The notes under the pieces are model-generated. The model did not search any database. It was not told the origin of the DNA and was given only the letters and a program-made list of their open reading frames with translations. Made by a program: the position numbers and the translations under genes. Shown in pieces: positions 14,963-15,400 of a stretch of DNA of 15,400 nt (position 1 is the first letter of the stretch; each line of letters starts with the position of its first letter). This stretch comes from Fidelibacterota bacterium (GTDB taxonomy: Bacteria > Fidelibacterota > Marinisomatia > Marinisomatales > J089): the NCBI GenBank assembly GCA_003695105.1, contig RFIZ01000054.1, positions 1-15,400 of the forward strand, given 5' to 3'.

Positions 14963-15400
14963 AGATGTAAATCCCAGGTTTCCAGTTCGGAGAGAAAATC
15001 TTCCCGGGTCAATTGATAATGGATCGGCGTCAGGGTCACGTACCCCTGCTGGAGGAGGACACTGTCAGCTCGTTCATCTTCGGAAGGATCGACAATTTCA
15101 CCTGTCATCCAATAGTACCGGCGGCCCCGGGGATCCTCCCGCTGGTCGAACCAGTCTTTGAAATAGACCTGCCCCTGTCGGGCGACCCGAATTCCTTTCA
15201 GATCGGCTGCCCTGCAATCGGGTACGTTGATATTCAGTAAAGTGCCTCCGGGCAGTCCTTTCGCCATCACCTGGGAGGCAAACAGTTTCGCCACCGCCTG
15301 AGCCGTATCCCAATGTTCGGTATGGAAGGCATTGATGCTGATGGCGATAGACGGTATGCCCAGCATGGTCCCTTCCGTGGCTGCCGAGACCGTACCGGAA
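14959..15400 (-). CDS. surE: 5'/3'-nucleotidase SurE, C-terminal part
   Basis: The gene enters from the right edge; 146 complete codons are inside, the first at 15397-15399. The visible part begins SGTVSAATEGTMLGIPSIAIS, matching the conserved SurE segment that follows the metal site (usually SGTVGAAMEG...GIPSIAVS). LLNINVPD and RVARQGQ are further SurE blocks, and the end TLTPIHYQLT is typical. SurE is a metal-dependent phosphatase of nucleoside monophosphates, active in stationary phase and stress survival in studied bacteria. The catalytic Asp-Asp and Asn of the N-terminal part lie outside the window and cannot be checked. An in-frame ATG at 15366 is internal to the family match and is not the start. 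Its stop overlaps the guaA start. Confidence 0.95.
   Translation of the reverse strand, partial: SGTVSAATEGTMLGIPSIAISINAFHTEHWDTAQAVAKLFASQVMAKGLPGGTLLNINVPDCRAADLKGIRVARQGQVYFKDWFDQREDPRGRRYYWMTGEIVDPSEDERADSVLLQQGYVTLTPIHYQLTREDFLSELETWDLHL

Noticed and set aside
15014..15366. Start of surE at the internal ATG at 15366
   Set aside because: The frame continues upstream with the conserved SGTVSAATEG block to the window edge, so this is a partial gene and not a short one.
1..15400. CRISPR arrays, insertion sequences, tRNA genes, phage or defence genes
   Set aside because: No regularly spaced repeats, terminal inverted repeats, transposase-like frames or cloverleaf sequences were seen; all thirteen genes are ordinary chromosomal types.

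Overview
The window is a single unbroken run of thirteen genes, all transcribed from the minus strand. No gap between them exceeds about 90 bases. No RNA gene, mobile element, CRISPR array or long repeat is visible. Base composition is slightly above half G+C and looks even throughout, so nothing suggests recent transfer. The organism is a Gram-negative-type bacterium: there is a lipoprotein signal, a periplasmic LpoA-like protein, and an ECF sigma factor with a membrane anti-sigma factor. One gene has a perfect AAGGAGGT ribosome binding site. I cannot name the phylum; an FCB-group or related candidate lineage is only a guess.

Read in the direction of transcription (high to low coordinates), the first block is housekeeping. 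It holds the C-terminal part of surE (nucleotidase), guaA (GMP synthetase, apparent TTG start), glmS (glucosamine-6-phosphate synthase) and trkH (potassium uptake). An 88-91 base gap lies on each side of trkH.

The second block is about the cell envelope. It holds a secreted TPR plus periplasmic-binding-fold protein of the LpoA-like architecture, pgeF (peptidoglycan editing factor), uppP (undecaprenyl-diphosphate phosphatase), putP (sodium:solute symporter) and holA (DNA polymerase III delta). These genes overlap or nearly touch, apart from 45 bases between pgeF and uppP. holA is followed with overlap by an ECF sigma factor and its membrane-anchored anti-sigma factor.

The third block is signalling: a two-GAF, membrane-bound diguanylate cyclase and a TPR lipoprotein that runs off the left edge.

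The most interesting signal is non-coding. Just upstream of the LpoA-like gene, on the coding strand, lies GGAACTT-N15-GTCTAT, which closely resembles the sigma-E (ECF) promoter consensus and leaves a short leader before the start codon. A weaker relative with the same 15-base spacer lies inside holA, upstream of the sigma gene. If both are real, the sigma factor encoded here controls a peptidoglycan/lipid-carrier module and, by read-through, its own gene. That is inference, but it ties together the otherwise mixed gene content. The anti-sigma factor lacks the usual zinc-binding HxxxCxxC residues and has the strongest ribosome binding site in the window.
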